Of a stretch of DNA of 40,395 nucleotides, positions 31,538 to 39,351 are shown one piece after another. How positions within the stretch are numbered: position 1 is the stretch's first letter; each line of letters starts with the position of its first letter. Below the pieces are notes generated by a model. It was not told the origin of the DNA, ran no database searches, and saw nothing but the letters and a program-made list of their open reading frames with translations. The translations under genes and the position numbers were made by a program. The DNA lies in contig JBGSIZ010000024.1 in the NCBI GenBank assembly GCA_041742255.1, positions 1 to 40,395 of the forward strand, read 5' to 3'. The stretch comes from JBGSIZ01 sp041742255. GTDB taxonomy: Bacteria > Pseudomonadota > Alphaproteobacteria > Rhodobacterales > Rhodobacteraceae.

Positions 31538-31981
31538 ATGATCAGACGGTATGGCGAGGCTGTAAAAACCGGGCAGGTGTATCGCCACAGACCGGGGGTT
31601 TATGCGATTTTGCCGCGTAACCATCAGATATTACTGACATTTCAGGAGGCCCCCACGCCGGAGTTTCAACTGCCCGGTGGCGGTATTGACGCGGGCGAAC
31701 ATCCCATTGCCGCCTTGCACCGCGAGGTGTTTGAGGAAACCGGGTGGCGGATTGCCGACCCCCGCAAGATCGGCGCGTTTCGGCGGTTTGTGTTCATGCC
31801 GGAATACAACATGTGGGCCGAAAAGGTATGCCATATCTATATGGCGTTGCCTGTTCGCCCGCACGGGCCGCCGAGTGAACCCGGGCACAGCGCCCATTGG
31901 ATGGCCGCCGATGGGGTGCCGGATATGTTGGGAAACGAAGGCGACCGGGCGTTTGTTGCGGGTGTTTTGGCACGTCGGTAA
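31538..31981 (+). CDS. Nudix hydrolase of unknown substrate
   Basis: 147 residues from the ATG at 31538, with AAGGGGAAAG 3 to 12 bases upstream. The Nudix box GGGIDAGEHPIAALHREVFEETGW fits the consensus (E-x-x-E-x-T-G). The stretch before it, KTGQVYRHRPGVYAILPRNHQILLTFQEAPTPEFQLPGG, resembles ADP-ribose or dinucleotide pyrophosphatases; substrate not assignable. Divergent from hslO. The 81-bp element copy B begins 29 bases after its stop. Confidence 0.9.
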   Translation: MIRRYGEAVKTGQVYRHRPGVYAILPRNHQILLTFQEAPTPEFQLPGGGIDAGEHPIAALHREVFEETGWRIADPRKIGAFRRFVFMPEYNMWAEKVCHIYMALPVRPHGPPSEPGHSAHWMAADGVPDMLGNEGDRAFVAGVLARR

Positions 31982-32010
31982 TGCCTAGACGCCAAACGGG
32001 CCGAATCAGA

Positions 32011-32091
32011 GGTTAACGCCCTTGTTTTGTTGAAAACGGCCGTTGGATTTCACGTCGGTATTCCGACGGTATTCCGTCAGTGTCATTTTTC
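32011..32091 (+). repeat. 81-bp element, copy B, with three 11-bp phased repeats
   Basis: Begins GGTTAACG, ends GTGTCATTTTTC. Its three consecutive 11-mers are CGTCGGTATTC (32053-32063), CGACGGTATTC (32064-32074) and CGTCAGTGTCA (32075-32085), followed by TTTTTC. Same length as copy A and gap-free alignment, about 72% identity. It is downstream of the Nudix gene in the same sense, as copy A is to marR. CGTCGG/CCGACG and GACGG/CCGTC hairpins can form. Confidence 0.7.
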
Positions 32092-32102
32092 GAAATTCGC
32101 GG

Positions 32103-32127
32103 GCGCGCCCTGGTTAACAGGGCGCGC
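32103..32127. terminator. GC-rich hairpin with GTTAA loop before the membrane-protein stop
   Basis: GCGCGCCCTG and CAGGGCGCGC pair perfectly over 10 bases around GTTAA. It ends 6 bases from the stop of the convergent membrane-protein gene. No U tract on either side, so it is a terminator only in placement. Confidence 0.5.
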
Positions 32128-32133
32128 GCCGGA

Positions 32134-32913
32134 TCAGACCAGATCCCGTTTTTCGATGAGGTGTCCGTAGAGCGTGGTCAGGATCGAGACGCCCACCATC
32201 AGAAAGACCCAAGTGACCCCGATGTTGAGGACCTGCGCCACCAGCGGCAACCCTGCCCCAATCAGCCCCAGCAAGGACGTGGCCGCGATGTTGAGAACCG
32301 TCAGGGTCACAACCACCCCGAAAATCGTCCCCGAGAGCGGTTTTGTCACCGCCCAGCTTTCGCCGATCTTGAGAGGTTGACCCACCGCCAGCGACGGCAG
32401 CACCAGCGCGATGCGGAACCACAACCAACCGAGGAGCGATCCCATAACAATGCCGAAGATCAGTCCGAGGACAAACAGCCCACGAACTTCACCGCCAGCG
32501 AACGGCGTAAAGACAAGCCCCAAGACAAAGAGCAAAGGCAGCGCCACAAGGACGAGCAGCAACCCCAAAAGCACCAGCCGCCCGGCATAGGCCCCAATGG
32601 GCCGCCCGCCAAAGGCCGGCAGGATGCCCGGATATTCTTCGAGCAGGACAAACCGGTGCCAGCCGACCGCCACCCATGCAGAGATCACCAGATATATGAT
32701 CAGCACCGCCACAATCAGCGGGAACGCCCGCAAGGCGGCCTGTGGGTCATTTTGGTCAATCGCGCCGAGGGTCATCAGCGGGACATTGAGCGCAAAGCCA
32801 AGGGAGACCGCCAGCACGAGACCGATCAGGAAAGGCCCCAGCGACACCTTGAGCGCGTGCGAGAGGTTGTTGAAAACGAGCGTAAAGGCGTGCCGGACAA
32901 TTTGCCAACTCAT
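32134..32913 (-). CDS. Integral membrane protein of unknown function
   Basis: 259 residues from the ATG at 32913 (MSWQIVRHAFTLVFNNL), with AGGGAA 9 bases upstream. The open frame continues to 34224 but is only the antisense of argG. About six hydrophobic segments: LGPFLIGLVLAVSLGFALN, AFPLIVAVLIIYLVISAWVAVGW, LVLLGLLLVLVALPLLFVLGLVF, GLFVLGLIFGIVMGSLLGWLWF, TIFGVVVTLTVLNIAATSLLGLIGAGLPLVA and NIGVTWVFLMVGVSILTTLYGHL. Conserved-looking polar spots are WHRFVLLEE and GESWAVTKP. The layout resembles the YciC/DUF4013 kind of membrane protein, but I cannot name a family. Divergent from argG, with 153 bases between. Confidence 0.85.
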   Translation of the reverse strand: MSWQIVRHAFTLVFNNLSHALKVSLGPFLIGLVLAVSLGFALNVPLMTLGAIDQNDPQAALRAFPLIVAVLIIYLVISAWVAVGWHRFVLLEEYPGILPAFGGRPIGAYAGRLVLLGLLLVLVALPLLFVLGLVFTPFAGGEVRGLFVLGLIFGIVMGSLLGWLWFRIALVLPSLAVGQPLKIGESWAVTKPLSGTIFGVVVTLTVLNIAATSLLGLIGAGLPLVAQVLNIGVTWVFLMVGVSILTTLYGHLIEKRDLV

Positions 32914-33066
32914 GACTATGGTTCCCTGTTTCAATGTTTTGCCTTTGGTGACAGCGTGCCTGCGCCAGGTCAATACGGGTGTGCGCCCGGCCCCATTCCC
33001 CCCGGCTTGCCCTGACCCCGAAAACCCGGTAGGCCGAGGGCCGAATTCAAGCCCGGAGCCATGCCC

Positions 33067-34305
33067 ATGTCCGCCCCCAAAACCGCCCCGAAAAAAGTCG
33101 TTCTTGCCTATTCGGGGGGTCTTGATACCTCGATCATCCTGAAGTGGTTGCAGACCGAATATGGGTGCGAGGTGGTGACGTTTACCGCCGATCTGGGACA
33201 GGGCGAAGAACTGGAGCCTGCCCGCGAAAAGGCGATCCTGTTGGGCATCAAGCCCGAGAACATTCATATTCTTGACGTCCGCGAAGAGTTCGTGCGCGAT
33301 TTCGTGTTTCCGATGTTCCGCGCCAATGCGTTGTATGAGGGGCTGTATCTGCTTGGCACGTCCATCGCCCGCCCGTTGATTTCCAAGCATCTGGTGGATA
33401 TCGCCGCCGCCTGTGGTGCCGATGCCGTGGCCCATGGCGCCACCGGCAAGGGCAACGATCAGGTGCGGTTTGAATTGTCCGCCTATGCGTTGAACCCCGA
33501 AATCCGCGTGATTGCCCCGTGGCGCGAATGGGATCTGACCAGCCGCACCAAACTGTTGGAGTTTGCCGAAGCCAACCAGATTCCGATTGCCAAGGACAAG
33601 CGTGGCGAGGCCCCGTTTTCTGTTGATGCCAACCTGTTGCACACGTCGTCCGAGGGCAAGGCATTGGAAAACCCGGCCCAGCAGGCCCCCGATTATGTGT
33701 ATCAGCGCACCGTTGCCCCCGAGGATGCCCCCAACACCCCCGAATATATCGAAGTCACGTTCGAGCGTGGCGATGCCGTCGCCATAAATGGCGAGACGAT
33801 GTCCCCTGCCACCATCCTGACCCGGTTGAACGAATTGGGCGGCGCCCATGGCATTGGTCGCCTCGATTTCGTGGAAAACCGGTTTGTTGGCATGAAATCC
33901 CGCGGGATTTATGAAACCCCCGGCGGCACCGTGTTGTTGGAGGCCCACCGCGGGATCGAGCAGATCACGCTGGATGCCGGCGCTGGCCACCTCAAGGACA
34001 GCATCATGCCCCGCTATGCCGAGTTGATTTACAACGGGTTCTGGTTTTCCCCCGAGCGCGAGATGTTGCAGGCCCTGATCGACAAGAGCCAGGAGCATGT
34101 GACCGGCACCGTTCGGTTGAAGCTGTACAAGGGTGTCGCGTCCTGTGTCGGCCGCTGGTCCGACCATTCGTTGTATTCCGAGGCCCATGTCACCTTCGAA
34201 GAAGACGCCGGTGCCTATGACCAAAAGGACGCCGCCGGGTTCATCCGCCTGAATGCCTTGCGGCTCAAGCTGATCGCAACCCGCAACCGTCGTGTCGCAA
34301 AGTGA
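33067..34305 (+). CDS. argG: Argininosuccinate synthase
   Basis: Arginine biosynthesis: joins citrulline and aspartate using ATP. 412 residues from the ATG at 33067; the ATG at 33061 is only 2 bases from the GGAG, the one at 33067 is 8, so I prefer it. Blocks: KVVLAYSGGLDTSIILKWL with the PP-loop SGGLDTS, EVVTFTADLGQGEEL, AHGATGKGNDQVRFE, EIRVIAPWREWDL and GRLDFVENRFVGMKSRGIYETPGG. Its stop overlaps the start of the SCP2-like gene (GTGA). Confidence 0.97.
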   Translation: MSAPKTAPKKVVLAYSGGLDTSIILKWLQTEYGCEVVTFTADLGQGEELEPAREKAILLGIKPENIHILDVREEFVRDFVFPMFRANALYEGLYLLGTSIARPLISKHLVDIAAACGADAVAHGATGKGNDQVRFELSAYALNPEIRVIAPWREWDLTSRTKLLEFAEANQIPIAKDKRGEAPFSVDANLLHTSSEGKALENPAQQAPDYVYQRTVAPEDAPNTPEYIEVTFERGDAVAINGETMSPATILTRLNELGGAHGIGRLDFVENRFVGMKSRGIYETPGGTVLLEAHRGIEQITLDAGAGHLKDSIMPRYAELIYNGFWFSPEREMLQALIDKSQEHVTGTVRLKLYKGVASCVGRWSDHSLYSEAHVTFEEDAGAYDQKDAAGFIRLNALRLKLIATRNRRVAK

Positions 34306-34589
34306 CGTTTGACGAGATCACCGCCCTGATGCGCAAGGGTGCCCAGTCTGTTGGATTTGCCGACCGGTTAAAGTTTGATTGCGGGGCGGACGGGATCATT
34401 TTCCTGTCTCCCGACGGCGTCACCCATGACGATGCCGACGCCGATTGCACCATCAAGATCAGCACCGAGAACCTTGAGAAGTTGATCAAGGGCAAGTTGA
34501 ACCCGATGACCGGCGTGGTCATGGGCAAGCTGAAGGTGAGCGGGAACCCCGCTGTCGCGTTAAAGCTGGCGGCGTTGTTGAAAGGGTGA
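34302..34589 (+). CDS. SCP2 sterol-binding-like domain protein, 95 residues
   Basis: Start GTG at 34302, overlapping the argG stop. The single domain shows the SCP2 pattern: amphipathic N-terminal helix, beta sheet DGIIFLSPDGVTHDDADADCTIKIS and the C-terminal KLNPMTGVVMGKLKVSGNPAVALKLAALL, the last being the best conserved part. SCP2 folds bind hydrophobic ligands such as fatty acids and acyl-CoA; the ligand here is unknown. No signal peptide, so cytoplasmic. The link to argG is not explained by function. Confidence 0.9.
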   Translation: MTFDEITALMRKGAQSVGFADRLKFDCGADGIIFLSPDGVTHDDADADCTIKISTENLEKLIKGKLNPMTGVVMGKLKVSGNPAVALKLAALLKG

Positions 34590-34592
34590 CCC

Positions 34593-35294
34593 CTAGCGCA
34601 TTTTGACCGCCGCGAGCCTGTTGTAATGCGGCAGCGCCGCGTCGCAGAGCGCCTGTTGCGCCGGGGTGAGTGTGGGCGTGGACCCTTCGGCCCCGGCGAA
34701 CCCGGTTGAGGTGTGGATCGCCCCATACCAGTGCGGCGCCCATGCCCCATCCTCGGCCCGGCCCCCTGCGGGCCATGACAGCATCCCTGCGTCCCATGGC
34801 AGACCGATCGCCGCGCAGAGTTTCTGCAACATTTGGGCGGGGTTGGCCCGGATGTCGCTGCTGTCGATAACCAGCCCGCCGATCCGGTCATAGAGCGCCG
34901 TTTGCTGCGCATAGCCGATGTCGACGAGGGTCAGTTGATCCCGCTTTTCCGCATAGCTGGCCACCACCCGCGCCGGGTGCCGGATCAGGTGGATGTTGAC
35001 GCAATCGGCCGTCCAATCCAGCGGAAACCCCGCCACCATATGGTGTGGCATGTGTTTCATGTAGAGGTGGGGTTTATCGCCCGGAATAGACCCTGTGCAG
35101 GCCAAAGCGACCAAGTTTGGATCGGTTTCGTGGGCATCAAGGATGGCCTCCCGCATGGGGTGATCCGCCCCAGTTGCCGCGAGGTAGGGCGCATAGAATG
35201 GTTCGTCCCAGACCGCGCAATCCCCGCGCGCCCCGAAGGCATACATCAGGGCGGTGGACAGGTTGCGGGGGCCGGACCACATGGCGATGCGCAT
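34593..35294 (-). CDS. Sulfotransferase-like P-loop protein
   Basis: 233 residues, ATG with AAGGA 8 bases upstream. The N-terminus MRIAMWSGPRNLSTALMYAFGARGDCAVWDEPFYAPYL is the family hallmark: WSGPRNLSTAL matches the 5'-phosphosulfate loop region, and NIHLIRHPARVVASYAEKRD resembles the 3'-phosphate-binding RxPxxxxxS motif. PAPS use and acceptor are not established. Relatives are sometimes labelled branched-chain aminotransferase by mistake. Convergent with the SCP2-like gene, 3 bases apart. Confidence 0.85.
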   Translation of the reverse strand: MRIAMWSGPRNLSTALMYAFGARGDCAVWDEPFYAPYLAATGADHPMREAILDAHETDPNLVALACTGSIPGDKPHLYMKHMPHHMVAGFPLDWTADCVNIHLIRHPARVVASYAEKRDQLTLVDIGYAQQTALYDRIGGLVIDSSDIRANPAQMLQKLCAAIGLPWDAGMLSWPAGGRAEDGAWAPHWYGAIHTSTGFAGAEGSTPTLTPAQQALCDAALPHYNRLAAVKMR

Positions 35295-35440
35295 GACGGT
35301 ATCCTTTGGTTTGAGACGCGATCCCGACTATTTCCGAGCGGGCCAATTGTTCCAAGGGGTAAAGAGCGCGTGACATCACGGTCCGGTGAATTGTGCCCAG
35401 CATCCGGCAATGGGACACCTTACGGCCAAAGGAGACTATC
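35295..35440. other. Divergent gap between the sulfotransferase-like gene and msrA
   Basis: 146 bases containing the two ribosome-binding sites. I found no clear promoter boxes or hairpin. Confidence 0.2.
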
Positions 35441-36109
35441 ATGACAATTTTCAACCGAGCCTGTCTGCAATCTGTGAAGGTATGGGCGCTGGGCGCTGCG
35501 ATTGTGGTGGGCGTGATTGCCCAATCCGGACCCGCCGCCGCACGCGACACCCAGACGATCGTGGTCGCGGGCGGCTGTTTCTGGTGCGTCGAATCCGATT
35601 TTGAGTCGGTGCGGGGCGTGAGCGATGTTGTGTCGGGCTATGCCGGAGGCACCGCGCCGAACCCGACCTACGAAAACCACGACGGGTATATCGAGGCGGT
35701 CAAGATCACCTATGACGCCGATCAGATCGGCACGCAGGCGTTGTTGGGTCTGTTTTTCCGGTCCATTGATCCCACCGATGCCGGGGGTCAGTTTTGTGAC
35801 CGCGGCGAAAGCTATACCACTGCCGTGTTCGTGACGACCGCCGCCCAGCAAGCCGCCGCCGAGGCCGCCAAGACCGAGGCCCAAGCCGCATTGGGCCAGC
35901 GGATTGTCACGCCCATCCGTGGCACCCCGAATTTTGCCGATGCAGAGGCGTATCACCAGAATTATGCGCGCGGCACGGCGACGGTGTTGACCCGGCGCGG
36001 ACCCAAACGGCAATCAGAGGCCTATGCATTCTATCGCAATGCCTGTGGCCGCGATGCCCGCGTGACCCAGTTGTGGGGCGACGCCGCCCCGTTTGCCAAG
36101 AACCACTAG
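35441..36109 (+). CDS. msrA: Exported peptide methionine sulfoxide reductase MsrA
   Basis: Reduces methionine-S-sulfoxide in proteins. 222 residues from the ATG at 35441, with AAAGGAG 7 bases upstream. The N-terminus contains a signal sequence (VKVWALGAAIVVGVIAQSGPAAA), so the enzyme should act in the periplasm. The active site is GGCFWC with Cys46 (GCFWG in many homologues; here a second cysteine, Cys49), then SGYAGGTAPNPTYE, GHDGYIEAVKITYD and a C-terminal Cys202 in RNACGRD that could serve as resolving cysteine. Its stop TAG shares four bases with the convergent kinase stop (CTAG). Confidence 0.95.
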   Translation: MTIFNRACLQSVKVWALGAAIVVGVIAQSGPAAARDTQTIVVAGGCFWCVESDFESVRGVSDVVSGYAGGTAPNPTYENHDGYIEAVKITYDADQIGTQALLGLFFRSIDPTDAGGQFCDRGESYTTAVFVTTAAQQAAAEAAKTEAQAALGQRIVTPIRGTPNFADAEAYHQNYARGTATVLTRRGPKRQSEAYAFYRNACGRDARVTQLWGDAAPFAKNH

Positions 36110-36972
36110 GGCCGGAAGGCCTGCACCTCGGCCAGATCGGGGATCACGTCGGCAGTGCCAAGGCGCGTGACCATGAGGGCGGCCGCGCGCGTGGCCTGCC
36201 CGATGGCCTGCGCCATGGGCATCCCCCGGTCCAGCCCGGCCAGAACGTAACCGGTAAAGGTGTCCCCGGCCCCGGTTGTGTCCACGGGCACGACCGGAAT
36301 GGCCGGGAAATGTTGCGCGCCGTCTGTCCCGAACCAGCGCGATCCGTTGGCCCCCAGCGTCACGATCACATCCCGCACCGGGAGCGCGTCCGGCGAGAGG
36401 CCCGTGGCCGCGCGAAGTTGTTCTGCCTCGACCTCGTTCAGGATGAGGAAATCCAGAAGCGGCAGAACCGCCTGCACCGCGTCCGCCGAAAAGGGGGCCG
36501 CCGCATAGCACACGGTCAGCCCCATATCCCGCCCGACCTGTGCCGCGTCCAATTGCAGATTGGTTTCGTTCTGAAACAGGATGCGGTCGCCCGTCCGCGC
36601 CTCGGACAAGGCGGCCTGCACCTGTGACAAGGGGATCACATGGTTTGCGCCGGGATGCAGGATGATCGCGTTTTCGCCGTCATCCCCGACGGCGATGATC
36701 GCCTGGGCTGTTTCAACCTCGGTTTCTGCGATGAACCGCGTGTCTACCCCGTATTCCAGAAGCCGCCGAACCGCCCAGCGCCCATCGCTGCCAACTGCCC
36801 CGATGTGATGGACCCGCGCCCCGGCCCGCGCGGCGGCCACCGACATATTGGCCCCCTTGCCCCCCAGAAACATCTGGCGCGAGGTGGACGCCAGCGTTTC
36901 ACCGGGCGCGGGCACATGTGGCACCCGGTAGACGAAATCCGCGTTGATCGACCCAAGGTTCCAAATAGCCAT
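36106..36972 (-). CDS. PfkB-family carbohydrate kinase, ribokinase-like
   Basis: 288 residues from the ATG at 36972, overlapping the maeB stop as TGATG. The PfkB signatures are GGKGANMSVAAARAG (about 37-51) and DTTGAGDTFTGYVLAGL with the catalytic base Asp237. NLGSINADFVYRVPHVPAPGET at the start and the order of motifs are those of ribokinase/adenosine-kinase-like sugar kinases. Substrate not assignable; ribose is likely. No ribose transport genes are in the window. Confidence 0.92.
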   Translation of the reverse strand: MAIWNLGSINADFVYRVPHVPAPGETLASTSRQMFLGGKGANMSVAAARAGARVHHIGAVGSDGRWAVRRLLEYGVDTRFIAETEVETAQAIIAVGDDGENAIILHPGANHVIPLSQVQAALSEARTGDRILFQNETNLQLDAAQVGRDMGLTVCYAAAPFSADAVQAVLPLLDFLILNEVEAEQLRAATGLSPDALPVRDVIVTLGANGSRWFGTDGAQHFPAIPVVPVDTTGAGDTFTGYVLAGLDRGMPMAQAIGQATRAAALMVTRLGTADVIPDLAEVQAFRP

Positions 36973-39227
36973 CAGCCGACCTTGCACGCGGCAATGACCG
37001 CCATGTTGAGGATGTCATTGACCGTGGACACCGTGGAGCAGATTTGCACCGGTTTTTCCACGCCCGTCAGGATTGGCCCGATGACCGTGGCCCCGCCCAT
37101 TTCCTGCATCAGTTTGACCGAGATCGACGCCGAATGTCGCGCCGGCACCACCAACACATTCGCCGGACCCGTGAGCCGCGAAAACGGATATTGTTCCTGT
37201 GCCCGCGCATTGAGCGCCACATCGACCGTCATTTCGCCTTCGTATTCAAAGGAGACGCCGCGTCCGTCCAGAACCTTGGGCGCCTGATGCATCTTGGTCG
37301 CCCGTTCCGACACCGGATAGCCAAAAGTGGAGAACGACAGGAACGCGACCCGTGGATCAAGCCCGAGATCCCGCGCCACGTCCGCACCCCGTTCTGCGAT
37401 GTCGGCAAGGTCGTGTTCATCGGGCCATTCATGCACGAGCGTATCGGCGATCAGCACGATCTTGCCCTTGTTCAACACTGCCGACACCCCAACCGCCCCG
37501 GATGCGGGCGAGGCATCAAAGACGTGGTTGATGAGTTGCAGCACATGCGCCGATTTCCGGGTCGCCCCCGTCACCATCCCGTCGCCGTGCCCGTGCGCCA
37601 GCATCAGCGCCGCGAACACATGCCGATCCCGCGCCGCAAGCCGGTGAATGTCCTGTGCATCGAATCCATTGCGCTGCAAGCGGTCGTAAAGGAACGATTT
37701 GTAGGCATCGAGGTGAGTCGTGTTGGCCGCATTCACGACCTCTAGTTCATCCACCGCGTCGGCCAGACCTTCGGCGATGAGACGGTCGCGCACGTCATGG
37801 GCGCGGCCCACCACGATGGCCTTGCCCAGCCCCTGGCGTTGATAGGCCACGGCGGCCCGCAAGACCCGCGGATCGTCGCCTTCGGCAAAGATGATGGTGG
37901 CCTGTGCCGCCCGTGCCCGCGCGTTCAGCCCGCGCAGGATCGACACGGTGGGGTCCATGCGGGATTTCAGCGACAGTTCATACGCCTCCATGTCCACGAT
38001 GGGCCGCCGCGCCACCCCGGTATCCATGCCCGCCCGCGCAACCGCCGTGGGGATCCGGTGGATCAACCGGGGATCAAAGGGCGTCGGGATGATGTAATCG
38101 CGCCCAAAGGTCAATTTGCGCCCGTAGGCCAGCGCCACCTCGTCCGGGACTTCTTCGCGGGCGAGGGCGGCGAGCGCATGAGCACAGGCGATTTTCATGG
38201 GGTCGTTGATCGCGCGGGCCTGAATGTCCAGCGCGCCCCGGAACAGGTAGGGAAAGCCAAGCACGTTGTTGACCTGATTTGGATAATCAGAGCGGCCGGT
38301 GGCGACGATGGCGTCGCTGCGGACGGCGTGGGCCTCTTCGGGGGTGATTTCGGGGTCGGGGTTGGCCATGGCAAAGATGACCGGGTTGGGCGCCATGGAG
38401 GCCACCATTTCCGCCGTCACCGCCCCCTTGGCCGACACGCCCAGAAACACGTCCGCGCCCACCATCGCATCGTCCAGCGTGCGCAGATCAGTTTTCACCG
38501 CATGAGCCGATTTCCATTGGTTCATCCCCTCGGTCCGGCCTTGATAGACCACGCCTTTGGTGTCGCAGACGATGCAGTTGTCATGCCGCGCGCCCATGGA
38601 TTTCAGCAGCTCGATACAAGCGATGCCCGCCGCCCCGGCCCCGTTCAGAACGATTTTCACGTCGCCGATCTGTTTGCCAGAAATGTGCAGCGCATTGATA
38701 AGCCCCGCAGCACAGATGACCGCCGTGCCGTGCTGGTCATCGTGAAAGACGGGGATGTCCATCTCCTCTTTCAACCTTTGTTCGATGATGAAACATTCGG
38801 GGGCCTTGATGTCCTCCAGATTGATCCCGCCAAAGGTCGGCCCCATGAGCCGGACCGCATTGCAGAACGCATCCGGGTCTTCGGTGTCCAGTTCGATGTC
38901 GATGGAGTTCACATCGGCAAAGCGTTTGAACAGGACCGATTTCCCCTCCATCACCGGTTTGGAGGCCAGTGCGCCAAGGTTGCCCAGCCCCAGAACGGCG
39001 GTGCCGTTCGAGATGACGGCCACAAGGTTCCCCTTGTTCGTGTAGTCATAGGCGGTGCCGGGGTTTTCGGCGATTTCAAGACAGGGCACCGCGACGCCGG
39101 GGGAATAGGCCAGCGACAGATCCCGCTGGGTCGTCATCGGCACGGTCGCCTGCACCTCCCACTTGCCGGGGGTCGGGTCGAGGTGAAACGCGAGCGCCTC
39201 TTCGCGCGTGATTTTCTGCCGTGTCAT
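36972..39227 (-). CDS. maeB: NADP-dependent malic enzyme with phosphotransacetylase-like C-terminus
   Basis: Oxidative decarboxylation of malate to pyruvate, making NADPH in the cytoplasm. 751 residues from the ATG at 39227, which has GGAGG 8 bases upstream. N-terminal malic domain 1-160 (LSLAYSPGVAVPCLEIAENP, TNKGNLVAVISNGTAVLGLGNLGALASKPVMEGK, DIKAPECFIIE, FHDDQHGTAV). NAD(P)-binding domain about 160-420 (VLNGAGAAGIACIELL). From about 430 a PTA-like domain (FAEGDDPRVLRAA, GMVTGATRKS, FLSFSTFGYP), usually regulatory rather than catalytic in MaeB. First gene of a unit with the PfkB kinase. Confidence 0.97.
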   Translation of the reverse strand: MTRQKITREEALAFHLDPTPGKWEVQATVPMTTQRDLSLAYSPGVAVPCLEIAENPGTAYDYTNKGNLVAVISNGTAVLGLGNLGALASKPVMEGKSVLFKRFADVNSIDIELDTEDPDAFCNAVRLMGPTFGGINLEDIKAPECFIIEQRLKEEMDIPVFHDDQHGTAVICAAGLINALHISGKQIGDVKIVLNGAGAAGIACIELLKSMGARHDNCIVCDTKGVVYQGRTEGMNQWKSAHAVKTDLRTLDDAMVGADVFLGVSAKGAVTAEMVASMAPNPVIFAMANPDPEITPEEAHAVRSDAIVATGRSDYPNQVNNVLGFPYLFRGALDIQARAINDPMKIACAHALAALAREEVPDEVALAYGRKLTFGRDYIIPTPFDPRLIHRIPTAVARAGMDTGVARRPIVDMEAYELSLKSRMDPTVSILRGLNARARAAQATIIFAEGDDPRVLRAAVAYQRQGLGKAIVVGRAHDVRDRLIAEGLADAVDELEVVNAANTTHLDAYKSFLYDRLQRNGFDAQDIHRLAARDRHVFAALMLAHGHGDGMVTGATRKSAHVLQLINHVFDASPASGAVGVSAVLNKGKIVLIADTLVHEWPDEHDLADIAERGADVARDLGLDPRVAFLSFSTFGYPVSERATKMHQAPKVLDGRGVSFEYEGEMTVDVALNARAQEQYPFSRLTGPANVLVVPARHSASISVKLMQEMGGATVIGPILTGVEKPVQICSTVSTVNDILNMAVIAACKVG

Positions 39228-39351
39228 GAAGATCCTCCCTGATCGTTCGACAGGCATAGCGGGGATGGGGGGCGGGCCGCAACGGCTGCGTTTTCGGCTT
39301 TCGCCGCTAACATCCGCTTTGTAGGGTCGGCAGAGCAGTTCCGGGGGACCC
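39228..39351. other. Divergent gap between maeB and mutS
   Basis: 124 bases. The maeB ribosome-binding site and the mutS GGGGGACC are at its ends. A G-rich stretch lies at 39260-39290. I could not find a convincing promoter pair or structure. Confidence 0.2.

Noticed and set aside
32914..34224. N-terminal extension of the membrane-protein ORF across argG
   Set aside because: It is the complement of argG; the real start with ribosome-binding site and membrane segments is at 32913.
37797..39242. 481-codon plus-strand ORF opposite maeB
   Set aside because: Antisense of a well-supported malic enzyme; composition is that of a shadow frame.
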